A stretch of DNA of 64,000 bases from Diphasiastrum complanatum (GCA_029204225.1 CM055096.1:6678816-6742815), one strand, 5' to 3'; counted from the stretch's first letter, positions 21,119 through 32,120 are shown. Numbers and translations are program-made. Notes: generated from the letters alone by a model not told the origin.

Positions 21119-22817
21119 TAGCCCGACCAATTTACAAACTCACAACGGATCCACATTGCAACAAGGAAGTCCTAAAGGCTTTCCAGAAGCTTAAGGATGC
21201 ATTGGTTTCAGCACCAATCTTACGCCCACCCAGTTGGTCCATTGAGTTTCACGTGCATGCGGACGCATCGAAGTATGCAGTTGGAGTAGTCTTAACCCAG
21301 CCAGGTGAATACAAAAAGGATTTATCAATCCGATTTGCAAGCCGACAGCTCAGTGATACCGAAATGAATTACTCAACCACAAAGCAAGAAGCATTGGCAA
21401 TGATTTAGGCAGTTAAGAAATTTCGACATTACTTGATGGCCACACATTTTGCTTTTTATACGAACCATCAACCCTTGCTCTATCTCGTTAATAAAACTTG
21501 CAACACCGGGAGAATCACCAGATGGCTACTTCTATTGTTGGAATTTGATTTTCGGATAGTAGTTCACAAGGGCAAACAACATTACATGGCAAATCATATA
21601 TCACGAATCAAGGGGAAGGAGATTGCAACCCAACCCGACGATGAGCTAGCAGATGCTGTCTTATTTTATGTGGACACAGTACCAGAATGGGCTGCCGACA
21701 TTGTTGAATATCTAATGTGGGGCCAACCAGACAAATCACTACCAAAGGCGGAACAGCGGAAATTGATCTTGAAGGCTAGACCTTATCAGCTGATTTCTGA
21801 CTAGTTATACCGAAGAGGACCAGACGGAATTTTTTGGCGGTGTATTCTTCCTCATGAGGCCACCCAGATCATTTTGCTTTCACATGAAGGCATGGGTGGG
21901 GTCCATTTTGCATCTGACATTACAGTTCGCAAGATCCTGCAATCAGGATGTTGGTGGCCAACGATTCATAAGGATACGGAGGAATACTTAAAAAAGTGTG
22001 ATGTGTGCCAAAGGGTGAGAAGGCCAACGAGATGACCTACTACACCCGGTCTTAGCCCAAGCACCATTCGAAAAGTGGGGATTGGATTACATCGGTCCAA
22101 TTCACCCTGAGGCAAGGAGTTCTCAAGCTCGATACGTAATCGTAGCCACAGACTACCTCACCAAATGGGTTGAAGCCAAGGCAGTAAGAGTAGTTGATGC
22201 TAGGACCACTGCCAAGTTCCTTTATGAAAATATCATTGTATGCTTCAAATGCCCGGTAGAGCTAGTCAGTGATCACGGAAGCCATTTCATCAATGAGACC
22301 ATCAAGGTCCTGTTGGAAGAATTCTTCGTGATCCACAGAACCAGTGCGCCTATCCAATAAGATCCTATGTAGCGTGCTCACGAAAACAGTTGAAACTAGC
22401 AGATCAGATTGGGAACATAAGTTGCATGTTGCATTGTGGGCATTCAGGACAGCATATAAAGGAAGCACTGATCAAACACCCTTCCAATTGATATATGGTC
22501 AGGATGTTGTGATGCCAGTAGAGTTTTTGGTTCCTTCATTAAGGATTGCCACCACGCAACATCTTAGTGAGTCCAAATCTCTACAGCTACGCCACGAAGC
22601 TTTGCATAAACTCTGTGAAACACACTTACTAGTTGTGCATGCACTGGCAGCTGAAAAGAAAAGACGTAAAGCATGGCATGATCGTAGGTTACAAAAGAAG
22701 GATCTTCATTCCGGAGATCTGGTCCTGATGTATAAAACTCAGGCGATCAAAGGGAAATTAAAACTCACAAGTGAAGTCCCTATCGGATCAAGGAGATTCT
22801 TAATCATGGAGCCATGA
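21119..22817 (+). pseudogene. G2 RNase H and integrase
   Basis: RNase H begins with RPIYKLTTDPHCNKEVLKAF, then HVHADASKYAVGVVL, IRFASRQLSDTEMNYST and FAFYTNHQPLLYLV. Integrase has the HHCC zinc domain at 21870-22015 (LSHEGMGGVHFASDITVRK, KCDVCQR). The core follows with MDYIGPIHPEARSSQAR (first D), ELVSDHGSHFINE (second D), ALWAFRTAYKGST and the C-terminal SGDLVLMYKT. The segment with the third catalytic residue (usually YPQANGQAE) is missing at about 22355, where a frame change joins the two halves. Confidence 0.88.
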
Positions 22818-23855
22818 ATTTAGAAAAGTTAGATGGGACACCATTCGATACACCCATCAAGGGTAGTCGGTTGCACAAGTACGCACGTTACGAAAAGCTA
22901 ATCTATTAAGCCATCACCGCTAGATCTAAGAAGATCAAGCCAAATCAAGCTAGATCCATCAAGATTCAGCCAGATTTGACAAGATCGCGGAAATCCATCA
23001 GAATCCAAGAAGGATCCAGATCCAGATAGGATCAAGAAGGAAGCAGATTATCAGATTGACTGAGGGATCTGTTATCAAGTATCCATCAGAACTTTCAGAG
23101 AACTACCAACAGTTAGATCAAGCCTGGATGATATTGATTACCGGATAAAGGAAGCTGATTACCAGTTAAAGGAAGCTGATTACCAAACGGGATAAAAAAG
23201 AAAACAGATCATCAGATTATGCCAATAAGTCCTCCAAATTTGCAAATCAGAGACCTCGATCTCAGTAACTATGGCAAATTAAAGGGCAAAATTTACCAAA
23301 GACTGATGGATCTGATACCAACTATCCATCAAAACTTCCAGAGAACTACCAATAGTCAGATCAAGCCTAGATGAAGCTGATTACTAGTTTACAAAAGGTA
23401 AAAATCAGAAAATCTCGATATCTTGTCAAAAAACACTCTAAAAGAGCACTTTTTATGATTTTTTGAGATCCCTTGAGAGATAGCTCTTGAAACTTGGACA
23501 GTCACTAGATCTAACCCATATGCATCCATGAAAATCTCTGCGAGAGTTCCTGATGGAGGAATCACCATTTTCTAGTGTGTGTGAGGGTTTCTAGAAGTTG
23601 AATTTTTAGAACCCTCGCAAAGCATCAAGATCAACTTACCAACCCTCGCAAGGTGCCTAAATGGAATCAGAGCAATGAAATTAGCCTGTCTACATGGTCT
23701 GATCTTGAAAATCCAATCACAGGAACAAGTTGTGTGAGAGATCACTTCCTGCAAGAGTTGAACCTCGTAGACAACCTGAACCCTCGCAGAACCTTCGCAT
23801 AGCAGTCAAATCACCTTCTGAACTCTCGCAGACTTTTCTGAGGTCTTAGAATTTT
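22818..23855 (+). repeat. G2 spacer after integrase, with AACCCTCGCA motif
   Basis: This 1 kb has no gene. Its first part has repeated phrases (AAGGAAGCTGATTACC, ACTATCCATCARAACTTYC). From 23538 to 23836 it carries the same AACCCTCGCA / TGCGAGAGTT motif as the 5' leader (about 23539, 23609, 23640, 23752, 23778, 23789, 23820). Confidence 0.7.
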
Positions 23856-25940
23856 GTGAAGAAGGTGTTTGTCAAAATTTGGATGGAACTGAACAAGGGA
23901 AAGTGGATTTCACCTAATACACACTCTAAATTTCACTATATAAGGGCTGAATTCGAGTCATTTGTCACATTTTCTAGCGAAGCTCTGCCAACGTACAAGA
24001 TCAGGATTAACGCAGACTCGATGGTCACCATTGACATTATGTCCGGTGATCGTCAGCCCATCTCCCATCGCCACGCCAAAACTCTAATCAAGCCTTTAGT
24101 CACCCAAACTGCACCGGAAATCCCAATTCAGACTAACAATGGTTACTTGATAGATGTTATCACGGAACTCGTCATTCAGATGGTTGCGCATTTGTTGAAT
24201 AACTTTTTGGTTATTTCAACATTTTGCAAGGACAGAATTCAGTCTAAGCTGCTAAGTCAGATAGTGAAATCCTTTTTGGAATTCTCTGGCCTCTCTGTTG
24301 TGCCATATGACTGGCATAGCTTTCTTATTCGTGAACTAACCAACTCCATCAAACCCAACAACCGTGAGCGTATCGCAGCAGGCCCCCTGTTGTGTAACTT
24401 TGCCTGTGCACTTCTCGAGACAAAAGTGCACGGTTTTCAACGCTCATTTCATTTGTCTACTCTCGTGCCACACACTAACCTTTATCCGCCATCCCAAGCA
24501 TCCACCTCCTCCCAACTTGCAGTTATTAACACAACGGCCAGCAAACGAATGTGTGGCGCTGCCTCTACATCCACATCTCCACCTGCTACCCGAAGACGCG
24601 CCTCCACTACTGCACTAACCACCCCATCAACCACCGTCACTTCTTCTTCCGTGCAACCCCCCACTCCGATCTCTGTTGTCGCTACCTCTCTTCCCGTTCC
24701 ATCCACATCTGTTTCTGTGTCCACCCCCGTTTCCTCTGTTGATATGATTCCTATCTTTGTTCTGTTATCCACTCTTCCATCCATCACCATCGCATCCTCC
24801 ATCACTCATGCCGCCACCGTTTCTTCCATTCTGTTCAATCCTTCTAATTCTCAATTGTCTCCAGACACTCTGGAGTGGATGCAAGTCATCAATTTTTCAC
24901 CCCCATGCTAGACTCTTTCTGCTCCATCTTCGCCTTCTTCCATACTCCACACCACCCTTCAGTTCCCCACTATTCCTCCCATCCTCTCTAGCAGGGTACT
25001 ACACCTGGCGATGAGTAACACACAGCTGCGGGTAGACCTCACCAAGCTGCAGCATGAACTGATTCTAATGCACCAACATGAACAAGAAGGGCACTAGGAG
25101 ATTGCCAAGCTGCAGCAGAAGGAGGAGGGCCTCAACAAATATATCCAAACCTTTCCAAAGCGCTAACAGAGGCCTCCACAAAGGTGCGGGAGCTTCAATC
25201 TGAAGCGTCCCAACGGCTTGCTCCCATCCAGGCGCAACTAAATCTTTTGGAAGGAAAGAATACGGGCCTGGGAACAGAGGTCAAAGGGCAAAGAACTGCA
25301 AGCATTACCCGTCCTCCAACCACAACCAGAGTGGTGTCAGCAGTTGTTCGAAAGAGACCCTGCGGCCATCAGGGCCTACGTGACGAGTCCACAACAATTA
25401 CGGGTGAACGCGCACTTCCTACCATGTACACGAAGATCCAAATGGGCGGAATGCGGCACCCCTCTGAACAAGATCACACTTCAGAATTTTAATTGGCCGA
25501 TCATACAATTAGAATATGGGTGGACTACGGATGTAGATGTTAGAAGGGCTCTCACCGCGTTCGCAAACCATTATATCAATTGCCATGATCCAACAGTCTG
25601 TGCGGCAGCCACTTACGCCCGGGACTTAGAACATCTAATGGAGATCGAGACTAAATGGGACAATTTTCTTCCATCCATATTCTTTGACGTTAATAAGGCA
25701 CTACCTTCAGACAAAGTCAAAGATCAGCTGCCAATCACTTGTGTGTATTACCGAGCTACGCTTCTGGGCAATCCATGGACACGCAGATTCTAAACATGGG
25801 TCGACCAAGACTGGCTGCGAGGAGTCCACAAGTCCCTTCACACGTCCAAGGACTTGAAGAAACTAGATCGCCTCAACTTTATGGAAAATGTCACTACCTA
25901 CCTGATCCAGCAAAGGCGGACGAAGAAAACACTATACTAA
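23856..25940 (+). pseudogene. G2 extra ORF downstream of integrase (about 690 codons)
   Basis: The first 351 codons are open (23856-24911). An N-terminal globular-looking part (WMELNKGKWISPNTHSKF, FLEFSGLSVVPYDWHSFL, ERIAAGPLLCNFACALLET) gives way to a long Ser/Thr/Pro-rich stretch. After a stop the same frame continues with a coiled-coil-like segment (LTKLQHELILMHQHEQ, then KLQQKEEGLNKYIQ and VRELQSEASQRLAPIQ after a frame change). A C-terminal part (25344-25793) has FNWPIIQLEYGWTTDVDV and FANHYINCHDPTVCAAAT. Athila-type elements carry an env-like ORF here and Tat/Ogre elements an ORF of unknown role. I see no signal peptide or clear membrane anchor, so I do not call it env. Confidence 0.7.
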
Positions 25941-25986
25941 ACCTGCAGAGTGGCGAGGGACCGGCACTACTTCAGGCCGTGGGTCT

Positions 25987-26803
25987 TGTTGGGAGTATTC
26001 CCAACAAAGTGTAAATAAATAAAATCATCTAATAAAATGTGTTGCGAGGGCATGACATCCTGCGTGTATAAGCCCATGGCCCAATGAGCACGCAAGTGAA
26101 GTTGTAAATAAAATAATAGACTTGGGCCCTTTGTAGTTAAAATAAAACTTGAGGCCCAAAGTCAATTCTAAACTTAGAATTTACTTTTTAGAGTTGGGTC
26201 CAATTTTGGACTCACATGAATCTTGTGATTTACAATGTACTTTTTGTGGACCCTTGGATCAAGTTGGGTCCAAGATGAATGGATAGGATCAATGTGAATA
26301 TTAGCCAATAAGATTGAGGGGCAAGGGCCTTCCCCATTTTATAAAAAGACACCATTTGTACACTATTTTCATGCTTAATAGAGAGGAGGACACTCTACCA
26401 TTTTGAGAGCTCAAGCATCCTCATTTGCTAATCAATCTTGCCTATGCTATTGTTGTGATTGCTTGTTATTTTCATTTCCCATGCTTTTTGGTTATGCTAG
26501 TTAAGGTTTTTCCATAAGCAATGACATTGAGCATTTGAGCTAACCTCCATCTCATCTCTCTCTCTTTCTCTCTTCTCTTCTCTCTTCCTCTCCTTTTCTA
26601 TCCCTTTCCTTCACCCAAATCATGATGAATGTTAGTGTAGAGGAGTAGAGTTAAGGGAGAGTAGGGTTAGTGGTGAATAGAGTTAGGGAAGAAGTAGGAA
26701 ACTAACTATATTTAGCATCTATGCATAGTTAGGTACCTATCCAGTGATCTAACCCTTGTTGATAGGCGGGAGGGCTATACTACGCAAGATCTTTGACCCT
26801 ACA
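25987..26803 (+). repeat. G2 3' LTR (817 bp)
   Basis: Begins TGTTGGGAGTATTC and ends GACCCTACA. It matches 15349-16168 throughout, with scattered transitions. TATAAAAAG is at 26340-26348. No clear polypurine tract remains just before it. Confidence 0.93.
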
Positions 26804-26808
26804 CCAGA
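26804..26808. repeat. G2 target site duplication, right copy
   Basis: CCAGA, matching 15344-15348. Confidence 0.9.
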
Positions 26809-27262
26809 GTCCAGAGGGAGAATTATGGAAGTAGGCAATGTCAGAAGAGATCGAGTCTATGAGGCGAAACGAGGCATGGATACTAGAGCCACTGCCAGAA
26901 AACAAAAAATCGTCGACTGCAAGTGGGGTACAAGAAGAAAATGAAATCAAATGGCACCATTGGCCGTTACAAGACAAGTAGTGTGGTTGCAGATGATGCT
27001 GGAGGCAATTGGGATACCACAAGGAGGACCATGCACGATGATGTTGGACTCTCAGGATCCAGTCTTCCACTCAAAGACAAAACACATACCTCTGAAGTAC
27101 CATCACATTTGAGATTTGATCTCGAAAGGAGAGCTCTAGGTCCAGTACATAAAATCTGAAGACATGATTGTAGATCTGCTTACAAAGCCGCTCGACAAGC
27201 CACTCATCGCAAAACAAAGAAAGACAATTGGACTAAAAATGCAAAGCTACAAGGTTCAAGAG
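26809..27262 (+). pseudogene. P4 Copia pol, right part (RT start joined to RNase H end)
   Basis: Across the insertion the frame continues as SPEGELWK, AMSEEIESMRRNEAWILE, KKIVDCKWG and MKSNGTIGRYK, the standard N-terminal part of Copia RT. After about 26990 it jumps to the end of RNase H: DPVFHSKTKHI, then SEDMIVDLLTKPLDKPLIAK, QRKTIGL. The RT palm and most of RNase H are deleted, and several frame changes are needed. A purine run AAGAGGGAG ends it. Confidence 0.82.
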
Positions 27263-27985
27263 GGAGTATCAGAAATAGTAAACTCCTACAACTTTGTCGC
27301 GACGTGAAACGAAACGAAGGTCGAATGGCGAACAATTCGCGAAAGTCAACGTACCTTAAAAATCCTAAGACACGAAGCGAAACGAAACTCGAAGGTCGAA
27401 TGATTCGCGAAAGTCAAACATGTCTCTAGGACCAAAAAGACACGACATGACACGAAACGAAAAAAAATCTTTCGCGCTGCCAGTTGGCAGCTCAACGGGC
27501 ATGGAATCTTAAACTTCATGCCCAACTGAAACGGCTAGCAATAACGGAGAGTAACTGATTAGTTGATTAGCGTTAACTACTCTTGTAATTCTTTGTTTAG
27601 CTATTTTGTAAACTCCACACAGTGGAGATATAAACTATTTTTCTGGATCAAAATACACACAGAGAATGTGCATGAGTAGAGCAGGAAAAAAAAAAGAATA
27701 GAAACGAAATAGTTGTGCATGAAAGTTTGTCAACGAGCAAAATACAACGACAGAGCAGAGCGTCAGGCCGCCAACAAGCGAGACACTGATCATCTCGTTC
27801 AAAAAATTAAACTGATAATATAGTTGCTCTATCTCGTGCATCTCCTAGTCTTCCGATGTCTTGATTGCTAGAATGAAATCTGTTCTGTGATCTGTAGTCA
27901 CGTGTCTAGGATCCTGTAAGCTTCTGCACAAGCAAATCCAAAGAAACAAATACGTTCATGATACGAAACAAACTCGTTTGCGACA
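27263..27985 (+). repeat. Probable P4 3' LTR (boundaries uncertain)
   Basis: It directly follows the pol end and purine run. It has repeated ACGAAACGAA and GAAGGTCGAAT...TTCGCGAAAGTCAA phrases (27317 and 27390), then GGAGATATAAACT at 27624, which could be a TATA box. The exact ends and the partner LTR were not found. Confidence 0.5.
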
Positions 27986-28323
27986 CAATCTAGAGATCCA
28001 ATCAAAATTTGGGTTTTGACAAAATCACAAAATTGATTATTTCAATTTCTACATGCAATTGTCTCAAAATTGATATGCAATCTTGTAGCCACCACTTAGA
28101 CTTTTCCAATGCTTTAAAAATCAGACAAATCCAACATGTAATTTGTGAAATTAAAATTGATCAAGATTATAAACCTATTTTGAGTTTAGATTTACAAAAG
28201 ATCCATTCTACATATGCAAGAAACTCGATTTTGGTGTAGAATCCAATCTAGCATGCCCTAGCATTGATATCTTCTCCAAATCATCGATAGATGTGAATGC
28301 TTCCTTCATATCTTGAAACACAA

Positions 28324-28335
28324 GCTCTGATACCA
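28324..28335 (-). other. M3 primer binding site, tRNA-iMet
   Basis: The minus strand is an exact TGGTATCAGAGC. A short frame starting MKEAFTSIDDLEKISML (28310 leftward, 33 codons) follows and may be a gag start. Confidence 0.82.
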
Positions 28336-28841
28336 TGTGAAAGAATTCAGGTCCATTAAGATCCAAATCCATAAAATGATCTTGGGTTAGAAAGACAACA
28401 ATTCACCAATCTTGCCAATGTATAAAAACCAACATCTACACTATGAATGAGATGCAAACTCTAATAGATCTTGATCAAACATCAATCAAAACATAAACTA
28501 ATGTTGTTGTCTATATTAAATAGTAAGCTATTGTTTTCACATGTGTGGATCTGAAAATAGCAATTAATGAACATTCGATACACAAAATTGCAAGATATCA
28601 CAAGTACAGTGCACCAATGGATAGTAGAGCCCAAGAGAACCGTGTATAAGTATGAATGAGATAAGAGAGAGAGAATATCCTCTCTTTTCATGAGTTACAA
28701 CCTTTTATATCAGGTCCAAACCTAAGTTTAAACTTTAGTTTCCCTCTATAATGAAAAACCCTACTATTGTTCTAACTAGATTCAATGTCTCTACTGCTCA
28801 AATTGAAAATTACCAAAACTCGTGCTCTATGGTTTCCCACA
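28336..28841 (-). repeat. M3 5' LTR (about 506 bp)
   Basis: The right edge on the minus strand is TGTGGGAAACC and the edge next to the primer site is TTTCACA. It holds a minus-strand GATATAAAAGG near 28705 and a CTCTCTCTC stretch downstream. Its layout resembles the M2 LTR. No 3' LTR was seen. Confidence 0.6.
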
Positions 28842-28959
28842 ATTTCTAGAAGTGTTTATTTAAGTGTTTTTAGACTAATATAATTTTGAAAAGGCAAACT
28901 CTAAATCTAATATGAAATTGGCCTCAATTGCCAAATAAACAAACGTAGTAAATTTGAAT

Positions 28960-29097
28960 AAACTAGTTAAAATCTCTCACAGAGAGTACATATCTACCAA
29001 GTTTAAGGCTCTTTGTGATGAGCATGGGATCAAGAGGGAGTATACAACACCAAGGACCCCACAACAAAATGGAGTGGCCGAGAGGAAGAATATGACT
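28960..29097 (+). pseudogene. Copia integrase core scrap
   Basis: REYISTKFKALCDEHGIKRE, then YTTPRTPQQNGVAERKN, the part of Copia integrase containing the catalytic Glu. It stops where the minus-strand methyltransferase-like exon ends. Confidence 0.85.
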
Positions 29098-29389
29098 TTA
29101 TGTGTCTCTTGTGTCGCCTACTTTTTCGCTAGCAGGAGGCTGAGGTTCCTTGGACAAGGGAATTATTGTATCCTCGTTGTCTAAACTCTTTTCCACCTCA
29201 GATAGTTCATCTGGCAAAATTGAAAGAGATTTCATTCTCACTTTTACAAAATCAACTAAATTAGTATCTAAATCTACTGCAGCAACATGTCCGCCTTTCT
29301 GAACAGCACATGCGCTCGTAGTGCCGCTACCGCAAAATAAATCTAAAAGCCAAAATATTATTTGCTGCTCATCCTGTTGTTTGCAAAAG
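29098..29389 (-). CDS. Methyltransferase-like C-terminal exon (DLFCGSGT)
   Basis: The minus strand is open for about 97 codons from a splice acceptor-like CTGATACTCAG (AG at 29391-29390) to a TAA at 29100-29098. It reads FWLLDLFCGSGTTSACAV, then GGHVAAVDLDTNLVDFVKVR, then a polar tail. DxFxGSGT followed by an Asp-ended beta strand about 20 residues later is the SAM-binding motif I/II pattern of amino-type DNA methyltransferases. The catalytic (D/N)PP(Y/F) motif would lie upstream and is not present here. There is no start codon in this exon. Upstream on this strand lies the oppositely oriented DUF7869-like gene, so this may be a truncated gene. Confidence 0.55.
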
Positions 29390-29469
29390 CTGAGTATCAG
29401 AGAAATTGAAGAATTAAGATCAAACTTCTTTTTACGAAGGATGAGAGAAATTGCTATTTGTGTGCAACA

Positions 29470-31696
29470 GTGAGGCCGAACAAAAACTCATTCTCGTATT
29501 TTTTAAATGCTTTGGAGGTTTGTCGCAAAGCTTGCAAAGCAGTTCACGCAATCGGAAACTCACGGCTTCAACAAATACATGCACGACTTCAGAAAGACCC
29601 AACATTACGGGGATCCTTATAGGGTCGAACTGTTTCTCCAGATGCTTTAAATGCAACTGCTTGGCTAAAGCATTTCATAGATGTGAACGGAAAAAAAATG
29701 GCTAATTCCTTATATTTTCACTTGCCGAATAATTTTACAAAATTAGAAATATTTTTTATGTACAAAGTTTGCAAAAACAAAAAATGTTCCCTATTTGAGT
29801 TACTCATATTTTCTTAGAATTTGGAAAAGAGATTTTGGACTGGTAAAGATTTCCAAAAAATCACGAATGACAGTATGCTCCACATCGAGTTGTTAAAGTC
29901 TGCAAAACAACTTGCAAAGACCAATGACGAGAAAGGTAAATATTAATCAAATTTGTCATTCATTTTAATATTTTCTGTTTTGAAAAAATTTATGTTGCAA
30001 TCCTTTTGAACACCATTACCTTGCAGTCTTTTTGAACATCATTATAGTATGATCTTTATTCTATTAAATAAGTGAATCATTGTATTTTCAGTGGATGCTG
30101 CAAAAGCTCTTCAACTGTACAGAGATCAACAAACAGTTGAAAGACAAAAGTTGGCCAAGCATTGAAAGAAATGTTTGGAATGTCCACAAAAATATCTGGG
30201 CCTTGTTATTGATGGCATGGATCAGAAAAACAATGTTGCCTCATTTTGTCAGTGCCCAAAAATTTGAACGAGACAGATTTTATTCAGGTTCATCTTGTTG
30301 GAGCACTTGTGTTTAATGGCACTTTGGAGTCCAAGGTCTTTTTTACTTATCCCAATGTTTGAAATGATCCAAATTTGACAATCACCATTTTACATAAGAT
30401 TTTTTGCAAATTTGGTGAAAATCTTCCAAAGATACTTTATTTGCAGCTTGACAACACTGCTAGGGAAAATAAAAATCAAACTGTTTCAACATACTTGTCT
30501 ATGCTAGTGGAGAAATTTTTTTTTAAAAAAATAAAAATAGGATTTTTGTTGGTAGAACATACCCACGATCAAATTGATCAAATGTTTAGTTGTTTTTCTA
30601 AGAGGTTGAGACGCAAGAAAGCATTTTCATTACCAGTGCTTCAAAGCATTGTTGAGGAATCGTATGTGCCAAAGCCAAATGTGTCATTAATCAGACACAT
30701 ATATGATTTTCGTGATTATGTTAAGGCGTCCAACGAAATAGAGCGATGCGTAACTAATATTAATGATATTAGCTTTCACACCAGTTTAAAATCAAATGTA
30801 ACAAATCAAGCATTATATTATTATGGGACAAACTATTTTCAAATTCAGTTTTGTGGCTATCTCTTGAAAGAGTTCGATTTTTGCTTAACATTCCATCGAC
30901 TCAAATCAAGCTTGTTTGTTATGTTGTCTCCCTTGAAGTCCTTGCTAAAAGAACAAAAGGCGCAAAGAGAACATCGTGAGATTGATCCATTTGTCTCATT
31001 AAATTTTTTGGAATCAAGTATTCAAGCAGCTTATCATTTTTTTCATGAGTTTGATCAGCATTGGTGGATGGACTTTTTCAAGGAACAAAAAATCAGTTTG
31101 CTCAATCTCGAACATACATCAACAACTGATGAATTTCATTGGCCTCATAAATTAGAACATCAACTACGACTGTCGAACCTTCAGATCCTCCTCGAGATAA
31201 TGATTTCTTGCAACTTGTGCAAGGTGAGGAACGTGAAATTCATGTGGGCTCAAGGAAGAATAGGCAAAGTGTAAAAGCTGCAAAAATGAAATGGCGTGGT
31301 GATTTGAATGAAATCCAAATTGGAAGCCTTGTTGCACTTCTAGCTTTAGAAAACAATGAAGGACATCCATTTTGGATTGCCAAAGTACTTGGTTTTGTTC
31401 AAAATAGCAATCAAACAAAAGTAATACGTGTCCATTGGTTGCGCACCACTTCAACAAATCCTTTTTTGGGAAGGTACGAACTCGAAATGTTGCAAGTAGA
31501 TCCAAAGGACAAGAGAAAGAGATTGCCAAAATATCAACCAAGAGTCGACGATTTGAATCTACAGGATGTTGATGCACCTAGAAAAAGTACAAGATCACAT
31601 TTGAAAGAAAATTTTGGTGCAGCAAAAGAAGACGAAGGAATAGAGTTAATTGTACAAGGTTATGAAAGGTCACCAAGTTTACTAGAATTCGATTGA
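29470..31696 (+). pseudogene. DUF7869-like gene, broken
   Basis: An N-terminal part reads EVCRKACKAVHAIGNSRLQQ, then ATAWLKHFIDVNGKKMANS and HLPNNFTKLEIFFMY. An intron-like GT...AG gap (29936-30091) joins NDEKG to DAAKALQLYRDQQT in phase. The core follows: YLGLVIDGMDQKN, ILYLQLDNTARENKNQ and LLVEHTHDQIDQMFS. These Asp-, Asn- and His-rich motifs are what I know of DUF7869 proteins, which look like RNase H-fold, transposase-like enzymes; the fold is an inference. A C-terminal domain (GHPFWIAKVLGF, KVIRVHWLR) resembles a Tudor/BAH-type module. Stops near 30166, 30250 and 30361 and frame changes make it non-functional. Positions 30375-31274 and 31208-31696 are open. Confidence 0.7.
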
Positions 31697-32020
31697 TTTA
31701 GTGTGCAAATCAACTGTTAAATCTAGTAAATATTAAGTGCTACTAGGATAATAGCAACCTTTAACTGTTTTCAAAGTGAATAGATACGGAGACTGATTAC
31801 CAGGCATAATTTTTCCACAAGCTAAATCATTCTCCAATGAATGGTAGACATCTCATCAACGTGACAATTACACATGTAACTGATGTCATCATCACAGTTA
31901 CTGTTTGTCTGGATTTCGTGAGTTCTGCCTGGAACCCTTCGCTCATATTACCGCGCTTGAGAGTTCTCAGCCCAATTTGTTCCAGTATACAATGTATGCG
32001 ATTTCTAAGACTGGTGTTTC

Positions 32021-32022
<2 letters not shown>

Positions 32023-32106
<84 letters not shown>

Positions 32107-32120
32107 AGAAGAAGAAGAAA
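32023..32120. repeat. Compound microsatellite (TG)n(AG)n(AAG)n
   Basis: TG units run 32023-32060, AG units 32061-32102, then AAG units to 32120. On the minus strand it lies directly after the LINE ORF1-like gene and its polyadenylation signal. Confidence 0.95.

Larger units (their letters stand above)
15349..26803 (+). mobile_element. Ty3/Gypsy element G2, full length (11.45 kb)
   Basis: LTRs of 820 and 817 bp flank a decayed tRNA-Asp primer site, a long leader, gag with zinc knuckles, protease, a partial RT, RNase H, integrase and a long extra ORF. The CCAGA duplications show a single insertion event into Copia P4. The two LTRs differ mainly by transitions, and the coding region has many stops, so the insertion is not recent. 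The RT palm and a block around the third integrase catalytic residue are missing. It belongs to the same broad lineage as G1. Confidence 0.93.

Noticed and set aside
24482-24805. 107-codon minus-strand frame opposite the G2 extra ORF
   Set aside because: Shadow of the Ser/Thr/Pro-rich stretch on the plus strand.
23856-24911. Calling the G2 extra ORF an envelope gene
   Set aside because: No signal peptide, no clear transmembrane anchor and no cleavage-like site; position alone does not justify the name.
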